Below are positions 23,311 through 25,484 of a stretch of DNA of 25,484 nt, piece after piece (within the stretch, counting starts at the first letter, position 1; the number at the start of each line of letters is the position of its first letter). The notes beneath the pieces are model-generated. The model had not been told where the DNA came from, ran no database searches, and saw only the letters and a program-made list of their open reading frames with translations. Source of the stretch: Clostridia bacterium (GTDB lineage Bacteria > Bacillota > Clostridia > Christensenellales > Borkfalkiaceae); the NCBI GenBank assembly GCA_017646555.1, contig JAGCMG010000060.1, positions 1 to 25,484 of the forward strand. The letters are read 5' to 3'. The translations under genes were made by a program, and so were the position numbers.

Positions 23311-23339
23311 ATAATAAATTATAACGGCATTATTGTCAA
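23311..23339 (-). promoter_or_regulatory. rplM-rpsI promoter
   Basis: TTGACA (23339-23334) and TATTAT (23316-23311) are 17 bp apart. So rplM-rpsI has its own promoter even though truA lies just upstream. Confidence 0.85.
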
Positions 23340-23370
23340 GCGTTTTTACGCTCATTTTAAATTTTAAACT

Positions 23371-24126
23371 TTATTTTTTATCGTTTTTAATCTGTTTTTT
23401 GTCGTATTCGACCTTTTTTAAGGTTAAGCCCTTGGCTGATAGTGGCGTTACTGCGTTTAATCTAACACCGGAAAATAACATTTCTTCCACTTCTTTAAGG
23501 CTAATTTTTTTATCGGAAACTGCTTTCAGCGTGCCTGCGATATACCTAACCATATTATATAAAAAGCCGTTGCCCGTTACGAACACGCTTATAAAATCGC
23601 CGTCACGATTTATCTTTATTGAATACACCGTTCTAACCGTCGTTTTAACAGACGACCCCGACGAACAAAAACACTTAAAATCGTGCTCGCCTACTATCTT
23701 TTTGGCGCACTTTTTCATTGATTTTATATCTAAATATTCAGCGTTTAAAGCATAGCGTTCTTTTAAAGGGCTTTTTTCGCCGATATAAAAACGGTATTCG
23801 TAGGTCTTTTTCTTTGCTGAATATCTTGCGCTGAATTCGCCGTCCACTTCTTCACTTTTAAGAATTCTAATATCGTTTGGAAGTTTTGAGTTGATTGCAT
23901 TTTTAAATCTATCGGGGCTGATATTAGCGTTCGTGTCAAAATGCGCGACTTGCCCTTTAGCGTGAACGCCAGCGTCCGTCCTGCCACTTGCAGTTAAAGT
24001 AACTTGTTCGCCCGTGATTTTAAAAATCGCCGTTTCGATTACTTGTTGAACGGTAATTTCGTTCGGCTGAATTTGCCAGCCAGCGTATTCAGTTCCGTCG
24101 TATTCTATGGTTAGTTTTATTCTCAT
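23371..24126 (-). CDS. truA: tRNA pseudouridine synthase A (positions 38-40)
   Basis: TruA isomerises U38-U40 in the anticodon stem of tRNAs. The product (251 residues from ATG at 24126) starts MRIKLTIEYDGTEYAGWQ and has the catalytic motif SGRTDAGVHA with Asp51, then QVAHFDT, and the C-terminal FLYNMVRYIAGTL. I chose this ATG because it gives the standard N-terminus; it begins 5 nt after the ecfT stop, suggesting translational coupling, while a TTG at 24147 would lie within ecfT. No separate ribosome binding site is seen. Confidence 0.95.
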   Translation of the reverse strand: MRIKLTIEYDGTEYAGWQIQPNEITVQQVIETAIFKITGEQVTLTASGRTDAGVHAKGQVAHFDTNANISPDRFKNAINSKLPNDIRILKSEEVDGEFSARYSAKKKTYEYRFYIGEKSPLKERYALNAEYLDIKSMKKCAKKIVGEHDFKCFCSSGSSVKTTVRTVYSIKINRDGDFISVFVTGNGFLYNMVRYIAGTLKAVSDKKISLKEVEEMLFSGVRLNAVTPLSAKGLTLKKVEYDKKQIKNDKK

Positions 24127-24131
24127 AATCG

Positions 24132-24944
24132 TTAAAACACTATCCAAAAATTAAAGTAGAAAATACCAAAATATACCAAAATGACCACTAACGCCCCTAT
24201 GAAATCGCGCCAAGTAAGGTTTTGCTTTTTATATTTGGTCCTATTTTTTGAGCCTGCATAACAACGCGCTTCCATAGCGTCGGCAAGTTCATCAGCGCGT
24301 CTAAAAGAGCCTATTAAAAGTGGTACTAAAACGGGTACTAACGCCTTTGCCCTTTTAAGCAAATTCCCACTTTCAAAGTCTGCGCCCCTTGCTTTTTGAG
24401 CCTTGATAATTCTATCGGTTTCTTCCATTAAAGTGGGAATAAACCTTAACGCAATACTCATAATAAGCGCAAATTCGTGCGCTGGGAATTTAATGATTTT
24501 AAGTGGTGAAAGTAGGCTTTCAATACCGTCGGCAAGTTCGACTGGGGTGGTGGTAAACGTTAAAAGCGAAGTGCCCGTTACCACTAAAACTATTCTTAAA
24601 ATGATAAAGCCAGCACGCTTTAAGCCGATATCGGTGATATTGATTACGCCGTATTTTAATACGGAATTACCTTCCGTGTTAAAAAATAACTGTAAAATTG
24701 CTGAAAATACCACGAAAAAGATTATTACTTTTAGGCTTTTAAGCACTTTAAGTAGTGGAATTTTTGCAAATAAGCAAGTGATTAAAACGAAAGCGCCTGC
24801 TACTGCAAAGCCTAAAAAGCAAAATTCTTTAATTAAAAACACGGCGACGATATACGCTATCGATAAAAGAATTTTTATTCTTGCGTCCATTTGATGAACG
24901 AACGATTTAACTGGGTAGTATTGCCCGAAAGTTACTTCTTTCAT
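24132..24944 (-). CDS. ecfT: ECF transporter transmembrane component EcfT
   Basis: EcfT couples the EcfA/A' ATPases to interchangeable vitamin- and metabolite-binding S components. The 270 residues have five or six membrane helices. The two cytoplasmic coupling motifs are visible: AQKARGAD (ARG) near 185-192 and ADELADAMEARCY (EAR) near 219-231. The start overlaps the ecfA2 stop by one base (TAATG). Gene order ecfA2-ecfT-truA is the standard Firmicute one. It likely energises the QueT encoded at 13.7-14.2 kb, which is inference. Confidence 0.95.
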   Translation of the reverse strand: MKEVTFGQYYPVKSFVHQMDARIKILLSIAYIVAVFLIKEFCFLGFAVAGAFVLITCLFAKIPLLKVLKSLKVIIFFVVFSAILQLFFNTEGNSVLKYGVINITDIGLKRAGFIILRIVLVVTGTSLLTFTTTPVELADGIESLLSPLKIIKFPAHEFALIMSIALRFIPTLMEETDRIIKAQKARGADFESGNLLKRAKALVPVLVPLLIGSFRRADELADAMEARCYAGSKNRTKYKKQNLTWRDFIGALVVILVYFGIFYFNFWIVF

Positions 24945-25484
24945 TACTTGCCCTCCTTTTTATAGGAAAGACATTTTGCAATAAAATCGTCCACCGTTAA
25001 ATTGCTATCAATAATTATGCCGTTGTTTTTAAGTTGTTTTTGTAAATACGCAGTAAGTGGAAGTTCAAGCCCTGCTTGTAAAAGCAATTCTTCGTCGGAA
25101 AACACTTCTTGTGGCGTGCCTTTTTTTAATATTTTACCATCGGAAAATACTGCAAGGGACGAACAATGTTCGGACGCGATATCCATATCGTGCGTGATTA
25201 TTACTATGGTCTTTACGAATTTTGAGTGAAGTTTATGAAGTAGGCTTAAAAAATCTTCCTTGCCCTTTGGGTCAAGCCCTGCAACGGGCTCGTCTAAAAT
25301 TAAAACTTCGGGCATTGAAACGATTGCGCCTGCGATTGCCACTCTTCTTTTTTGCCCACCAGATAATTCAAACGGCGATTTATCTTTGACTTCATTAAAG
25401 TTTAGCCCTACCACCTCTATGGCTTTTTGAACTAAATTCTTTTTTTCTTCATCAGGCATTTCGGTCTTAAAATTATCTAACGCA
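24944..25484 (-). CDS. ecfA2: ECF transporter ATP-binding protein EcfA2 (3' part only)
   Basis: This is the C-terminal 180 residues of an ABC ATPase; the N-terminal part with Walker A is outside the window. The reading frame stays open to the right edge (ALDNFKTEMPDEEKKNL), so a Met inside it is not the start. SPFELSGGQKRRVAIAGA contains the ABC signature, EVLILDEP is Walker B (with VAGLDP instead of the common TAGLDP), and IIITHDMD supplies the switch His. The tail matches EcfA2 rather than EcfA1 because it directly precedes ecfT. Confidence 0.93.
   Translation of the reverse strand, partial: ALDNFKTEMPDEEKKNLVQKAIEVVGLNFNEVKDKSPFELSGGQKRRVAIAGAIVSMPEVLILDEPVAGLDPKGKEDFLSLLHKLHSKFVKTIVIITHDMDIASEHCSSLAVFSDGKILKKGTPQEVFSDEELLLQAGLELPLTAYLQKQLKNNGIIIDSNLTVDDFIAKCLSYKKEGK

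Overview
The window looks like chromosomal DNA of an uncultured, low-GC, spore-associated Firmicute, most likely in class Clostridia. The grounds are AT-rich DNA (my estimate by eye is upper-30s % GC), strong G-rich ribosome binding sites, TTGACA/TATAAT promoters, a type A RNase P RNA, a CotF-like spore coat gene pair, InlB-type repeats in surface proteins, and the Firmicute gene order ecfA2-ecfT-truA-rplM-rpsI. Genus cannot be named. A GTP-type PEP carboxykinase fits some uncultured Clostridia lineages, but that is inference.

Layout. 1-557 is the 5' part of recF (minus strand), divergent from dnaA (683-2020), which is followed by mnmG. 3.9-5.8 kb holds a lipoprotein with three InlB-like repeats, the RNase P RNA gene rnpB with a near-consensus promoter, and a repeat-rich intergenic stretch. 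5.8-9.4 kb is one very large surface protein: two LamG-like domains, a degenerate and an intact glycerophosphodiesterase barrel, a C-terminal repeat and a membrane anchor. A 20-bp perfect palindrome lies at its promoter. 9.4-10.8 kb holds a possible small minus-strand RNA, tRNA-Pro(GGG), a hypothetical protein and a DUF378 membrane protein. 10.8-13.7 kb is a P-type cation ATPase behind a yybP-ykoY (Mn2+) riboswitch with terminator. 13.7-14.4 kb is queT behind a preQ1-I-like riboswitch with terminator and antiterminator. 14.4-18.3 kb holds two spore-coat-like proteins, a large lipoprotein and two convergent hypothetical genes. 18.4-22.1 kb holds GTP-dependent PEP carboxykinase and a GH13 alpha-glucosidase. 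22.3-25.5 kb is the minus-strand translation/ECF cluster rpsI, rplM, truA, ecfT and partial ecfA2.

How genes fit together. dnaA, recF, mnmG and rnpB are housekeeping genes of replication and RNA processing, in an order unlike the usual dnaA-dnaN-recF. queT is an S-component-type transporter that would need the energizing module whose EcfA2/EcfT parts are encoded 10 kb away. The ATPase and its riboswitch form a self-contained metal-homeostasis unit. The large surface protein and the two lipoproteins are probably exported and may act in nutrient scavenging or adhesion.

No phage, insertion sequence, CRISPR array or obvious defence system is visible. The least explained signals are a 24-29 nt intergenic repeat present three times, the palindromic operator candidate, the atypical preQ1-like aptamer, the putative small RNA around 9.5 kb, and the nine-base G tract in the ribosome binding site of the gene at 17.4-18.3 kb.
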